From: Corynebacterium urealyticum
Lineage (GTDB): Bacteria; Actinomycetota; Actinomycetes; Mycobacteriales; Mycobacteriaceae
Direction: 5' to 3'
Assembly: GCA_020741275.1 (NCBI GenBank)
Contig: DYZK01000043.1
Span: 1-40,547, forward strand
Length of the DNA stretch: 40,547 nt
Positions 7,365 to 15,983 of this stretch are shown piece by piece (within the stretch, counting starts at the first letter, position 1; each line of letters begins with the position of its first letter). The translations under genes and the position numbers were made by a program. The notes beneath the pieces are model-generated. The model made no database searches, was not told where the DNA came from, and saw nothing but the letters and a program-made list of their open reading frames with translations.

Positions 7365-8464
7365 TCGCCAAACGCTTGCCTAGTCAGCTCGCTCCAGAAG
7401 TCACCAAAGGAGCCCTTGGAAGAGGAGGAGGAATTCCCACGGGAGATGAAGTCCTCGACGTCGAAGTCCTTGACGGAGTCAGCCCAGTCCTCCGAACCCA
7501 CCTCGTAGAACTTTACGACGAGCTTGCCGTCCCCCAGCTCAACGACGTCCAGGCGCTGGCCGGTGTCACGGCCACTCTTATCACCGATCTGGATGGTGTA
7601 GCTCTTCTTGAGCTGGCTGTTCTTGTACGCTTCCTTGACCTTGTCGTCGTCGAAGTTCATGGACAGGCGCATGACGTCGTCGTCATCGACGGTGTACAGG
7701 GCCTTCGGATCCTCCGTGCCCAGGAAGCGGTCCATGCCGCGGTAGTCATCGTTGAGATCCAGATCGTCGATCAGGGAGTCCTGCGCCTTGATGTGGACGT
7801 TGTCCCGGATCCACTGATCCGTCTTGTCCTTGTCGCGCAGCTTCAACAGCTGTTCGACCTTCTTATTCGGCGCACCCTCCCCGGTGACGTTATCGCCGCC
7901 CCTGCCGCCGAAGAGGCTCACGGCGGCGAAGATCAGCAGCATCACCACGGCCGTAGCGATCGCGGTGATGAGGATGGCCATCTTGGAGGAGCGGCCGAAT
8001 TCCTTCTTGGTCTTCTCCATGGCGGGCGCGACCTGCTGCTGCGTCTTCGCGCTGGCATCCTTGAAGCGCTCGCCCAGCGACGGGCTCTGCTTCTCCTGGG
8101 AGTGCTCGGCACCTGGTGCGCCAGCCATGCCCGCTGCGCCGGCAGCGCTTGCAGCGCCAGCTGGCACACTGGCGTCGGCTGCGTGATCGCCCGTCGGCGC
8201 AGCACCTGCGGAGAAGTCCGCGGCGGCGAGCTGGCGGAGGGCGTTGACGTCCACCTCCGGGGCTTTCGGGTCATCGAGGCGGGAATCGTAGGCGGTGCGC
8301 TTCTGTGGATCACCCAGGATGGAGCGGGCGATCTCTACTTCCTCCCGACCACCGATATTGTCCAGCTCATTGTTCTCCAGGCGATTCGAGAGCTCGGCGC
8401 TGATCTCGTCGGGCGCCTTTGAGCGATCGAGATTGAGCGCCTGATATAGGTCGTAGTGGGCCAT
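7361..8464 (-). CDS. J-domain-like membrane protein, function unknown
   Basis: A 367-aa protein. The first 70 residues (AHYDLYQALNLDRSKAPDEI, later ARSILGDPQKRTAYDSRL) resemble a DnaJ J-domain in helix pattern and in the final RxxYD, but the essential HPD tripeptide is absent. An Ala/Gly-rich linker follows (about 80-125), then a segment with SLGERFKDASAKTQQQ, one strong transmembrane helix at about residues 165-188 (AILITAIATAVVMLLIFAAV), and an acidic C-terminal domain of about 180 residues that would lie outside the cell if the N-terminus is cytosolic. The end carries a Ser run. The start at 8464 is set by GGAAGGAAGC just upstream. I do not recognise a named family. A stress or envelope role is only a guess. 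Confidence 0.65.
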   Translation of the reverse strand: MAHYDLYQALNLDRSKAPDEISAELSNRLENNELDNIGGREEVEIARSILGDPQKRTAYDSRLDDPKAPEVDVNALRQLAAADFSAGAAPTGDHAADASVPAGAASAAGAAGMAGAPGAEHSQEKQSPSLGERFKDASAKTQQQVAPAMEKTKKEFGRSSKMAILITAIATAVVMLLIFAAVSLFGGRGGDNVTGEGAPNKKVEQLLKLRDKDKTDQWIRDNVHIKAQDSLIDDLDLNDDYRGMDRFLGTEDPKALYTVDDDDVMRLSMNFDDDKVKEAYKNSQLKKSYTIQIGDKSGRDTGQRLDVVELGDGKLVVKFYEVGSEDWADSVKDFDVEDFISRGNSSSSSKGSFGDFWSELTRQAFGD

Positions 8465-8679
8465 GTGCTTCCTTCCGGCCAGCATCGACGGGTTTTTCTA
8501 ACAGGAATTTATCAGATTGCTATGGGTGGATGCTTCGCTAAGTAAAAGTCCGAAAGGTGTCCCGAACCGCACATTTGCTTAATAAACCAACGACTTTTCT
8601 GCTTACGGTGCCGTGAATTTCAGCTGCTCTGGCGAATTCGAGGAAGCGCAGCGCCTCGGATACCGTGACGGTTGTTCGT

Positions 8680-9243
8680 TCAATAACCTGGCAGCAGTTT
8701 CGCGAGCCGGGGGCATCGCGCTTTCTTGAGCTGCAGAACCAGCGAGGCGATGTCCTCCGTTGCCGCGCCCTTCGCGTCCACGCGGGCAGCCACAACCTGA
8801 GACAGCGCGCCGGGGTGGGTGGTTCCGAGTTCGTGGAGGAAATCGTCGGGGTTGGTGACCCGGTAGCTCTCGCGGGCGGGTTTCTTCGTGAAGTCCGAGG
8901 GGCGGTTGAAGCTCAGCAGCGTGGTCGCCCCGCAGGCGGTTGCTGCGGCGTGCACGTGGTAGTCGCCGGGGTCTTTCCCGCTGAAGGCCAAACCCTCGGG
9001 GTAGTGGGTGAGGACGTCGTCCATCTCGCGGCGCAGCTCGGCCATCCGCTGATCCCGCTGCGCGCCGGTCGATTGCGGTACGCGCCAGTTCATCGTCGCA
9101 CCGGTCTCCGACAGGGTTTTTGAGGACGTCACGAGCCGCAGTTCGCACCCCTCACCGACCAGTGCTGCGCGCAGGTCGAAAAGCCACCGCAGGACAGTGG
9201 CGCTGGTCAACACGTTGGCGTCGAGAAAAACGGTGTGTGGCAT
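8680..9243 (-). CDS. PIN-domain protein (putative ribonuclease, VapC-like)
   Basis: A 187-aa protein with a PIN-type start, HTVFLDANVLTS (first catalytic Asp), a central ETGATMNWR and a late KDPGDYHVHAAA followed by TLLSFNRPSDF. This order of acidic residues fits the PIN_3 branch of Mg-dependent ribonucleases, which includes toxins of VapBC-like modules. Two ATGs are possible, 9258 and 9243; I chose the second because the fold begins directly after it. No antitoxin-sized gene lies immediately upstream, where one would be expected. The gene points away from the NUDIX-helicase operon, with about 160 bases between the starts, and both lie in the AT-richer block. Function as a toxin is an inference; a stand-alone RNase is equally possible. 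Confidence 0.7.
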   Translation of the reverse strand: MPHTVFLDANVLTSATVLRWLFDLRAALVGEGCELRLVTSSKTLSETGATMNWRVPQSTGAQRDQRMAELRREMDDVLTHYPEGLAFSGKDPGDYHVHAAATACGATTLLSFNRPSDFTKKPARESYRVTNPDDFLHELGTTHPGALSQVVAARVDAKGAATEDIASLVLQLKKARCPRLAKLLPGY

Positions 9244-9346
9244 GGGAAAATGGGTCAATCGCTGTGATGTCGGTCGGGACCAGTGTATTCCGCGGTTACT
9301 GTTTCATCGGTGGTGGGGCATCGTCTGACAGATTGGTGGAGCGTTA

Positions 9347-9375
9347 TTGTCTGGGCGGCTTGTTAGGGTTATCCC
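9347..9375 (+). promoter_or_regulatory. Possible sigma70-type promoter of the NUDIX-helicase operon
   Basis: TTGTCT (9347-9352) and TATCCC (9370-9375) are separated by 17 bases, about 25 bases before the ribosome site GGAGG at 9392-9396. The -10 lacks the usual final T, so this is a tentative call. Confidence 0.3.
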
Positions 9376-9401
9376 AAGTACCGCACATTATGGAGGCCAA
9401 G

Positions 9402-9800
9402 GTGAAGAAGAAAATTGTGGTCGTTGGCGCCGTTCTCGTCGAAGACGGCAAGATCCTCGCTGCGCAACGGGGCGAAGACATGGCCTTGGCAGGGTATTGG
9501 GAGTTTCCAGGCGGAAAGATCGAGGAAGGCGAAACCCCCGAAGAGGCCCTTCAGCGGGAGCTGAAGGAGGAGCTTCTCTGCGATGCAACGATCGGCGAGT
9601 ACCTCGACACGACCTCTTATGAATACGATTTTGGAATCGTCGAGCTGACCACATTCTTCGCTTCCCTGCAAGGTACGGAACCAGAGCTCACGGAGCATGC
9701 CCAGATTCGATGGCTGAAGCCGGAAGAGCTCGACACGGTCCAGTGGGCTCCAGCAGATGTGCCTGCAGTAGAGAAAATCAAGGCAAAATTTAGCGCATGA
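9402..9800 (+). CDS. NUDIX hydrolase (MutT-like)
   Basis: A 132-aa protein beginning at GTG 9402, chosen because GGAGG ends 5 bases upstream; an ATG at 9390 lies in front of that site. The NUDIX box is clear: G38, E44, then RELKEEL at 52-58, with the usual Gly near its end replaced by Leu. GYWEFPGGKIEEGE and the C-terminal IRWLKPEELDTVQWAPAD resemble MutT/8-oxo-dGTP diphosphatases, so a nucleoside-triphosphate or related diphosphate substrate is likely. It overlaps the helicase gene by 4 bases (ATGA), so the two proteins are almost certainly made together. This pairing suggests a role tied to the helicase rather than general nucleotide sanitation; that is inference. Confidence 0.88.
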   Translation: MKKKIVVVGAVLVEDGKILAAQRGEDMALAGYWEFPGGKIEEGETPEEALQRELKEELLCDATIGEYLDTTSYEYDFGIVELTTFFASLQGTEPELTEHAQIRWLKPEELDTVQWAPADVPAVEKIKAKFSA

Positions 9801-12706
9801 CCCGCGATTCCCAGCGCATTGTCGCTGACACACAGTTTGGCTTCCTCGATAAGAACATCGAAGCTCCAGAGGCGTTCAATCCGGTTCTCATCGCCAATGA
9901 CGGCGAGAACACGATGCTGCGCGCCATTAAGCATGAGCTGCGCCGGGCCAAGGAATTCAAGATTTCCGTCGCATTCATTACGGAAGACGGCCTCGCCAAG
10001 ATCAAGCAGGATCTTCTCGATTTCCCGGGCCAGGGAACGATCATCACTTCCGACTATCTCGGATTCAACGAGCCGCGGGTATTTCGGGAGCTACTGAGTC
10101 TCCCTCCGAACATCAGGACGATCATTCACGATGCGCCGGATCGTGGTTTCCACCCCAAGGGCTATATCTTCGAGCTTGAAGCAGCCCGGACCGCGATCAT
10201 CGGCAGCTCTAACCTGACCCGTGGAGCACTTCTGGTAAACCAAGAGTGGAATTTGCGATTCTCGGCCCTGCCAGAGGGTCACATCGTTGAACAGCTCGAT
10301 CAGGCCATTGACCGCCAGATCGCTGCTGGCCGACTACTCGATGAGGAGTGGATTGCGGCTTACACGCAGCGGCGTCAAGTGCGGAGAGATTCGGTTTATG
10401 TAACCAAGCAGGGGGCTGTTCCAGCGGGGAACATCATTGAGCCGAACGCCATGCAGATTGAAGCGCTGGAAAATATCAATCGCTTGAGGGCACAAGGGGA
10501 ACAGCGAGCGCTGGTCATTTCTGCAACAGGAACTGGCAAGACAATCCTCGGAGCGCTTGCTGTCCGAAGCGCGAACCCGAAGAAGTTCCTCTTTCTAGTC
10601 CATACCGAGCAAATCCTTGACAGGGCAATGCTGGACTTTCAGAAGGTGTTGGGGGCAGGGCCGGAGGAGTTTGGAAAATTTGCAGGCTCTTCGAGGGAGC
10701 TCAGGAAGCGCTACACTTTCGCCACCATCGCGTCGTTATCTCGGCCGGAGAATCTCTATAAACTGAGCCAGGACTATTTCGACTTTATTATCGTCGATGA
10801 GGTTCATCGCTCGGAAGCGGTTACATACGTTCGAATTATCGAACACCTCAGGCCCGATTTTCTGCTCGGGCTGACCGCAACACCTGAACGCACAGATGGC
10901 AAGAGCATCTTCGAGCGCTTTCACCACAACGTGGCGTACGAGATTCGTCTGCAAAAAGCCCTCGAAGAAAAAATGCTTGTGCCGTTTAACTACTACGGCG
11001 TCACGGACTATACGGACAACGAGGGCAACGTCGTCGACGATGAGTTCAGTAGCCTAGCCCGGTTGTGCGCGCCAGAACGTGTTAAGCACATCGTCAACAT
11101 GCTGAACACCTATGGTTTTGCTGGGGACGTAAAGGGCCTCATCTTCTGCTCGAGGGTCGAAGAAGCAGAGGAACTTTCGCGACTCCTCAATAAGGAAAAA
11201 GTTTATGGACGTACGCTAAGGACACTGGCGCTATCTTCTAAAAACTTCACCGTGGCGGAACGCCAAAAAGCTGTAGAACGGTTAGAGAAGGGGGAGCTGG
11301 ACTACCTCCTCACCGTCGATATTTTTAATGAAGGTATTGACATTCGGTCGGTCAACCAGATAGTGATGCTCCGCCCCACGCAATCCAGCATCATTTTTAC
11401 CCAACAGCTTGGGCGTGGCCTGCGTAAGTGTGAAGGTAAAGATCATCTGCGGGTCATTGACTTCATCGGGAACTATAAAAACAACTTCCTCATTCCCATC
11501 GCGTTGTTCGGAGAACGATCGCTTCGAAAAGATAAGATCCGCCGCAAGATGACGGACTCTGCCACCCAGGGCGCGATTGCGGGCCTTTCGAGCGTCAACT
11601 TTGACCAGATTTCTCGGGAGCGCATCTTCGAGTCCCTCGCAAAAACCCGGCTGGATACTGTCGCAAATCTTAAGAAGGCCGTATCCGAATTATCTGAGCA
11701 GCTGGGTAGGCCTCCAACACGCGAGGATGTTGCTCGTTATGACACCGTGGACGTGACTGTTCTCGCGGAAAAAGAGAAAAACTACTGGTCTTTCCTCGCG
11801 AAATATTCTTTCCTGGATGCTGCTCCCAGCGATGACCTCCTGCCGTACCTGCAGTTTCTCGACCGGGAAATCCTGCCGAGCAAGCGGTCCGCAGAGGTCC
11901 TCGTTCTGGAGCTTCTGCTCAACCAAGAAACCGTGACCAAGCGCGACATCGCTCAGCACCTCAGCCAAGTGGGGGTCAATCACGATTTGAGTGATGTGGA
12001 TACCGCGGTTCGCGTCTTGACGCTGGAATTCTTCCCCAACAAGGAAATTGAAAAGTACAAGAACATTGCGCTTGCGGAAGAGACCCCTGAAGGGGTGAGG
12101 TTAGACGGAAACTTCAGACAGCTTCTTCAGCAGGACGCCGGTTTCAAGCAGAACGTCTGGGACGTCGTTAATGCCACGAAGTACTTGGTGCGACACCAGC
12201 ACTCCTGGAGTGGAGAGCTCGTCCCATCCGGGACCTACACCCGAGATGAGGTGTGCAGGATGTTGAACTTCCAAAAGCTCATCATTCCGCAGAACATCGG
12301 GGGCTACTACCTGGAGAGGGACCAGATGGATACTCCGCGCGTCTGCCCGATCTTCATCACGTACCACAAGGGCGAAGACATCAGCGCGACGGTGAAGTAC
12401 GAGGATCGTTTCCTCGACTCGACGACCCTGCGCTGGTTCACTAAGAACCGCCGAACCCTGGAAAGCAAGACGGAACGCTACATCATCGATAATCTTGTGC
12501 CGCTCCCCGTCTTCATGAAGAAGGACGACACCGAAGGCGTGGACTTTTACTTTTTGGGCTATGCGACTGCTCATGATGCAGAACAGGCCACCATGCCAGC
12601 TGGAAACGGGTCATCAGAGGTGGACGTCGTCCACATGAAGCTAAAGCTTGATTGGGACAATATCCAGCTCTACGACTACTTCGTTGAAGGCGTACAGACC
12701 TCTTAA
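9797..12706 (+). CDS. PLD-nuclease / SF2 helicase / DUF3427-type protein
   Basis: A 969-aa multidomain protein. Residues about 30-190 form a phospholipase-D-like nuclease domain with one HxK centre (HPK at 119-121, then GSSN at 136-139). Residues about 215-560 are a superfamily 2 helicase: Walker A ATGTGKT (243-249), DEVH (334-337), TATP (360-363), QQLGRGLRK (537-545). The remaining 400 residues match my recollection of the DUF3427 region that accompanies such helicases. It is presumably a cytosolic ATP-driven DNA or RNA translocase with an attached nuclease. The start at 9797 overlaps the NUDIX stop. Base composition is visibly richer in A/T than in neighbouring genes, suggesting horizontal transfer. 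Proteins of this layout are often annotated as DEAD/DEAH helicases or restriction-type enzymes; the biological role here is unproven. Confidence 0.87.
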   Translation: MTRDSQRIVADTQFGFLDKNIEAPEAFNPVLIANDGENTMLRAIKHELRRAKEFKISVAFITEDGLAKIKQDLLDFPGQGTIITSDYLGFNEPRVFRELLSLPPNIRTIIHDAPDRGFHPKGYIFELEAARTAIIGSSNLTRGALLVNQEWNLRFSALPEGHIVEQLDQAIDRQIAAGRLLDEEWIAAYTQRRQVRRDSVYVTKQGAVPAGNIIEPNAMQIEALENINRLRAQGEQRALVISATGTGKTILGALAVRSANPKKFLFLVHTEQILDRAMLDFQKVLGAGPEEFGKFAGSSRELRKRYTFATIASLSRPENLYKLSQDYFDFIIVDEVHRSEAVTYVRIIEHLRPDFLLGLTATPERTDGKSIFERFHHNVAYEIRLQKALEEKMLVPFNYYGVTDYTDNEGNVVDDEFSSLARLCAPERVKHIVNMLNTYGFAGDVKGLIFCSRVEEAEELSRLLNKEKVYGRTLRTLALSSKNFTVAERQKAVERLEKGELDYLLTVDIFNEGIDIRSVNQIVMLRPTQSSIIFTQQLGRGLRKCEGKDHLRVIDFIGNYKNNFLIPIALFGERSLRKDKIRRKMTDSATQGAIAGLSSVNFDQISRERIFESLAKTRLDTVANLKKAVSELSEQLGRPPTREDVARYDTVDVTVLAEKEKNYWSFLAKYSFLDAAPSDDLLPYLQFLDREILPSKRSAEVLVLELLLNQETVTKRDIAQHLSQVGVNHDLSDVDTAVRVLTLEFFPNKEIEKYKNIALAEETPEGVRLDGNFRQLLQQDAGFKQNVWDVVNATKYLVRHQHSWSGELVPSGTYTRDEVCRMLNFQKLIIPQNIGGYYLERDQMDTPRVCPIFITYHKGEDISATVKYEDRFLDSTTLRWFTKNRRTLESKTERYIIDNLVPLPVFMKKDDTEGVDFYFLGYATAHDAEQATMPAGNGSSEVDVVHMKLKLDWDNIQLYDYFVEGVQTS

Positions 12707-12756
12707 ACCCAGTAGTGGCGTAGACCTCCGAGCCCGGACAGGCCCACGCATGAAAG

Positions 12757-12782
12757 AACCCCAGCGGTAAGTCGCTGGGGTT
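12757..12782. terminator. Bidirectional terminator-like hairpin
   Basis: A perfect 10-bp stem (AACCCCAGCG / CGCTGGGGTT) with a 6-base loop lies between the convergent helicase and acyltransferase genes. A/T bases flank both sides (AAGAA on one, TTAATTCAG across the other), so it can serve both strands. Confidence 0.65.
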
Positions 12783-12815
12783 AATTCAGTTAGGGCGTCG
12801 AACCCCGGAACCTAG

Positions 12816-15272
12816 CTAGTAAAAGTCGCCGGCCGGGGCAGCAGGTTGGGGAACCGGCGGGGCCTGAATCGGCGGGTGCTCACCAATCTCGTCCGGGCTC
12901 GGGGCGTCCACTCCAGCGTCGGTCTGACCCGCCCCTCCCGGCTGCTCCGCCCCCGGGGCTCCGGGAGCGATCTCGCCCGGCTGGCCAGCGGTGGCATCCG
13001 GCGCCTTGCGGGCCTTATCCTCCGAGCCCTCCGCGCCGCGTGGCTCCTTGTACATCTGGTGCTCGATCGCGTTCGCGAAGCGGGAGGCGAAGATATTCGT
13101 GAAGTGGTGCTGATCGCGGTACGCGACCAGGTTGCCGATGATCGCCGGGCAATAGCCGTCCTTACAAAAGCCGTCGGTGACGTCCAGCAGCGTTACGTCC
13201 AGGCCCGCATAGGCCTGGTACTGCGGATCCTCCGGTAGCAGGGAATCATCCTGTGCGGTGCCACACTCCGCGTTGATCTCCTCGATCTCCTCCGGGGTCG
13301 GACGCCAACGGTCCTTTACTCCGGGGAAGTTCCGGGCGCGCTCGATGGTGGTACGGGTGCCGTCCACCATCTCGCCCACGCACTCGCGCAGGTTGAATGG
13401 CTCCGGTGCACCCGCCTCTGCTGGCTGGGTGTGCCAGACGTTATCGCGCATCAGGTAGCTGTGGATGCCGTTATCGGTGAACAGCTTCACCAGATCCACA
13501 TACTCCGGCGGCACCTGCTCCGGTCCATTACCCGCAATGTCCGCTGGGCGGGTACCGGTCATCCACACACCCTCGGTCGGTGGGTGGGCCAGGATGTGGT
13601 CCACGACCTTCTTCGACCAGGAACGGCAGGAGGGGTTGTCCGAACCATCCCACTTCGGGATGTTCGCGTTGACCGCGCAGCCCATCTTCAGGATCGGCAT
13701 GAACTTCACACCCTGACGGCGGCCCACCTCGTCCAGCGCAGGGATGAACTGCTCGGAGTGGGAACCACCGATCACGTACACCGTCCGCTCGGAGTTCAAA
13801 TCACCGTAGGCGCAGTCCTCCTCGGAGCGATTGAAGTTCCGCTTCAGGATCAGGTGATCCTCATCGAAGCCGATCTGGCAACCATCCGGCTGCGTCGGTG
13901 GCAGCAGCGGGCCCATTTCCTCGAACGGTGGGGCCAGGGGCTGACGGGGAGGGACGAAGGCGTCGTTGCTGAAGGCTAACGGGCCCGGGTAGTTATCCAC
14001 ATTCGACGCCAGGCGCCAGAGCTCCTCACCCTCCTCGACCTGGTTCTTCGCCACCATTGGGGCGGTGGCGGCCACAGCACCGGCGATAAGGATGATCACC
14101 ATTGCATAAGCGGTCTTCGGCCACACGCGGATGGACTCCCACCAGTAGCTCGGGGTCCACAGCACGTGCGCGCGGCGCGGGCGGCCGGTCTGACGCAGCG
14201 GGCGCTCGATGAAGCGGTTGGACAACCACGCCATAACCACCGAGGCCGCGATAATGGCGACGCCGAACAGCGGCTGGGCCTGGGCGTCGTAGCCCGTGTA
14301 GGAGACCAAGATGATCAGCAGCGGCCAGTGCCACAGGTACAGGGCGTAGGAGATCCGGCCCAGGAACTGCATGAAGCGACTCTCAAGGAAGCGGGTGATA
14401 CCCACCGGCTTGCCGTTCTGCCCAGCCAGGATCACCATCACTGCGCCCACCAGCGGGAACAGCGTGCCCGGGCCCGGGAAGGTCTGGGCACCATCCATGA
14501 CCAGGCCGGTGGAGGCAATCATGATGAGGCCCAGCCAGCCGAAGATCTGACGCACCCACGTGTTCAGCGGCGGCACGATCGGCGCCGGCGGCTTCTCGCC
14601 GTGGTCGGAACGCGGCATGATCAGCATGCCCAGCAGGCCACCCAGCCCGATCTCCCAGAAGCGGGAGAAGGAGTGGTAGTAGTTCACGGCCTGGTCCTGG
14701 CCGTGCTGATAGGCCGCGAAGGCGAAAGAAAGCACCGTGACTGCGGTGAGGATGACAGCCAGAGCCTTGCGGGAAAAACGTCGGAAAATGAGCGCAATCA
14801 GGGTGACCGCGATCAGGGAAGAGACGTAGATCTGCAGCTGCGCGGACATGCTCCACAGGTGCTGGAACGGCGAGACGGTGGAGCTGGCGGTGTTGTAATC
14901 ACGGCCCGAAAAGGCCAGCTGCCAGTTCGTGACGTACGCCAGCGCACCGACCGCGTCCTTGGCCAGCTGCAGGTGCTGGATCCGCGGCATGAGCAGCAGC
15001 CCGGCTGCCAACGTCGCGCCGACGAGCACCGCGAGTAGCGGGAAGAGCCGCCGGATGATGCGCACGAGCGACTGAACGAATGTCAGCCCCTTCGGGTTGC
15101 GCGCATTCGCGAGCTGGGAGCCAAAGAAGAACACACCTCCCAGCAGAAGGAAGACATCCACGCCCGAGGACACCTTGCCCACGAAGACGTGGAAAATCAC
15201 CACGAGGGCGATCGCGAAACCACGTAAACCCTCGATGTCGTTACGAAATTTTTTCCCACCTGTGCTGGCCAT
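12816..15272 (-). CDS. Membrane O-acyltransferase (acyltransferase-3 plus SGNH domain)
   Basis: An 818-aa protein in two parts. Residues about 8-400 are an acyltransferase-3 membrane domain with some ten hydrophobic helices; it starts NDIEGLRGFAIALVVIFH, the usual first helix with the conserved His, and contains the long loop FQHLWSMSAQLQIYV. From about residue 430 there is an SGNH-type extracytoplasmic domain with the nucleophile motif VIGGSHSEQ near 500 and DQHHFTN near 722 holding the Asp-His pair. Such OatA-like proteins move acyl groups across the membrane and attach them to cell-wall sugars, lipids or peptidoglycan. The last 80 residues are Pro/Gly/Ala-rich and probably disordered. GAAGAGG precedes the ATG on the minus strand. 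The acceptor is unknown. Confidence 0.88.
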   Translation of the reverse strand: MASTGGKKFRNDIEGLRGFAIALVVIFHVFVGKVSSGVDVFLLLGGVFFFGSQLANARNPKGLTFVQSLVRIIRRLFPLLAVLVGATLAAGLLLMPRIQHLQLAKDAVGALAYVTNWQLAFSGRDYNTASSTVSPFQHLWSMSAQLQIYVSSLIAVTLIALIFRRFSRKALAVILTAVTVLSFAFAAYQHGQDQAVNYYHSFSRFWEIGLGGLLGMLIMPRSDHGEKPPAPIVPPLNTWVRQIFGWLGLIMIASTGLVMDGAQTFPGPGTLFPLVGAVMVILAGQNGKPVGITRFLESRFMQFLGRISYALYLWHWPLLIILVSYTGYDAQAQPLFGVAIIAASVVMAWLSNRFIERPLRQTGRPRRAHVLWTPSYWWESIRVWPKTAYAMVIILIAGAVAATAPMVAKNQVEEGEELWRLASNVDNYPGPLAFSNDAFVPPRQPLAPPFEEMGPLLPPTQPDGCQIGFDEDHLILKRNFNRSEEDCAYGDLNSERTVYVIGGSHSEQFIPALDEVGRRQGVKFMPILKMGCAVNANIPKWDGSDNPSCRSWSKKVVDHILAHPPTEGVWMTGTRPADIAGNGPEQVPPEYVDLVKLFTDNGIHSYLMRDNVWHTQPAEAGAPEPFNLRECVGEMVDGTRTTIERARNFPGVKDRWRPTPEEIEEINAECGTAQDDSLLPEDPQYQAYAGLDVTLLDVTDGFCKDGYCPAIIGNLVAYRDQHHFTNIFASRFANAIEHQMYKEPRGAEGSEDKARKAPDATAGQPGEIAPGAPGAEQPGGAGQTDAGVDAPSPDEIGEHPPIQAPPVPQPAAPAGDFY

Positions 15273-15313
15273 AGCCTCTTCATGCTATCGGGTGAGGGGC
15301 CAAACCCAGAAGA

Positions 15314-15332
15314 GGGCTCGCTGTTGGAGCCC
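15314..15332 (-). terminator. Possible terminator after the gamma-carbonic-anhydrase-like gene
   Basis: On the minus strand GGGCTC, a 7-base loop and GAGCCC are followed by TCTTCT. The stem is only 6 bp. It lies in the 109-base gap before the acyltransferase start, so it would separate the two minus-strand genes. Confidence 0.35.
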
Positions 15333-15381
15333 GGATAATTGGCTGCCTAGTTCCTGCAACGTCGGTGGTCGTAGCCAAGCG

Positions 15382-15939
15382 TTAGCGGAAACGCACCTCG
15401 GCGAGCTCGATCGCCTCCGAGGGATCGGGTTGCTCTTTCGCGATCTCGACGTAGCGGCCCGCGTGCTCGATCAGCCCCTGCTGTGCCTGCTCGTCCATCT
15501 CACGGCGCACCTTCGCGGGTACTCCCGCCGCTAGGGACGCCGCCGTGATCTCCTGGTTTTCTAGGACGACGCCACCGGCCGCGATGAGGCTTCCGGAACC
15601 AACGCGGGCCCCGGAGAGGATCGTGGCTGACATGCCGATCAGGACGCCGTCGCCGATCTCACAGCCGTGGACGAGGGCCTTGTGTCCGACGGTGACGTCC
15701 GAGCCGAGGACGCAGGGGGAGTCGTGGTTCGCGTGCAGGACGGAGTTGTCCTGGATATTTGTGCGTTCCCCGATGCGGATCGGGCCGACGTCCCCGCGCA
15801 GGACGCAGCCGTAGAAGACGGAGGAATCGGCGCCGATCTCGACGTCCCCGATGATGGTTGCGCCGGGGGCGATATAGGCGGATTCGTGGATGCGTGGGCG
15901 AATTCCCTGGAAGGGAAGGATCAGTGGTGCGGTGCTCAT
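15382..15939 (-). CDS. Gamma-carbonic-anhydrase-like hexapeptide-repeat protein
   Basis: A 185-aa left-handed beta-helix protein. Repeats such as IIGDVEIGADSSVFYGCVLRG and SDVTVGHKALVHGCEIGDG are typical, and the three metal-ligand histidines of the gamma-class fold are present (VLHANH, then VGHKALVHG). The end has a helical tail, as usual. Members are called YrdA/PaaY/gamma carbonic anhydrase family; some hydrate CO2, others have thioesterase or unknown roles. The start is either ATG 15939 or ATG 15948, three codons apart; I chose 15939 because STAPLILPF is the usual beginning of such proteins. It is divergent from a flavodoxin-fold reductase with 49 bases between the ATGs. Confidence 0.87.
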   Translation of the reverse strand: MSTAPLILPFQGIRPRIHESAYIAPGATIIGDVEIGADSSVFYGCVLRGDVGPIRIGERTNIQDNSVLHANHDSPCVLGSDVTVGHKALVHGCEIGDGVLIGMSATILSGARVGSGSLIAAGGVVLENQEITAASLAAGVPAKVRREMDEQAQQGLIEHAGRYVEIAKEQPDPSEAIELAEVRFR

Positions 15940-15976
15940 GGTTCCCATCTTGCCCACTTCTGGGCCCGCAGGTGGC

Positions 15977-15983
15977 CATAATG
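15977..15983. promoter_or_regulatory. Overlapping divergent -10 elements
   Basis: CATAAT (15977-15982) stands 6 nt before ATG 15989 on the plus strand, a leaderless arrangement. The reverse complement of 15978-15983 is CATTAT, a possible -10 for the minus-strand gene starting at 15939. If both are used, the two promoters share five bases and cannot be occupied together. Confidence 0.4.

Noticed and set aside
7070..8422. Plus-strand frame of 450 codons running through the sirtuin end and the J-like gene
   Set aside because: It overlaps two supported genes in other frames and has no recognisable domain.
6567..9800. Sirtuin, PIN and NUDIX genes as one NAD-depleting defence system
   Set aside because: The sirtuin has the zinc cysteines and residues of a protein deacylase, has normal GC-rich composition, its own leaderless promoter and is separated by the J-like gene.
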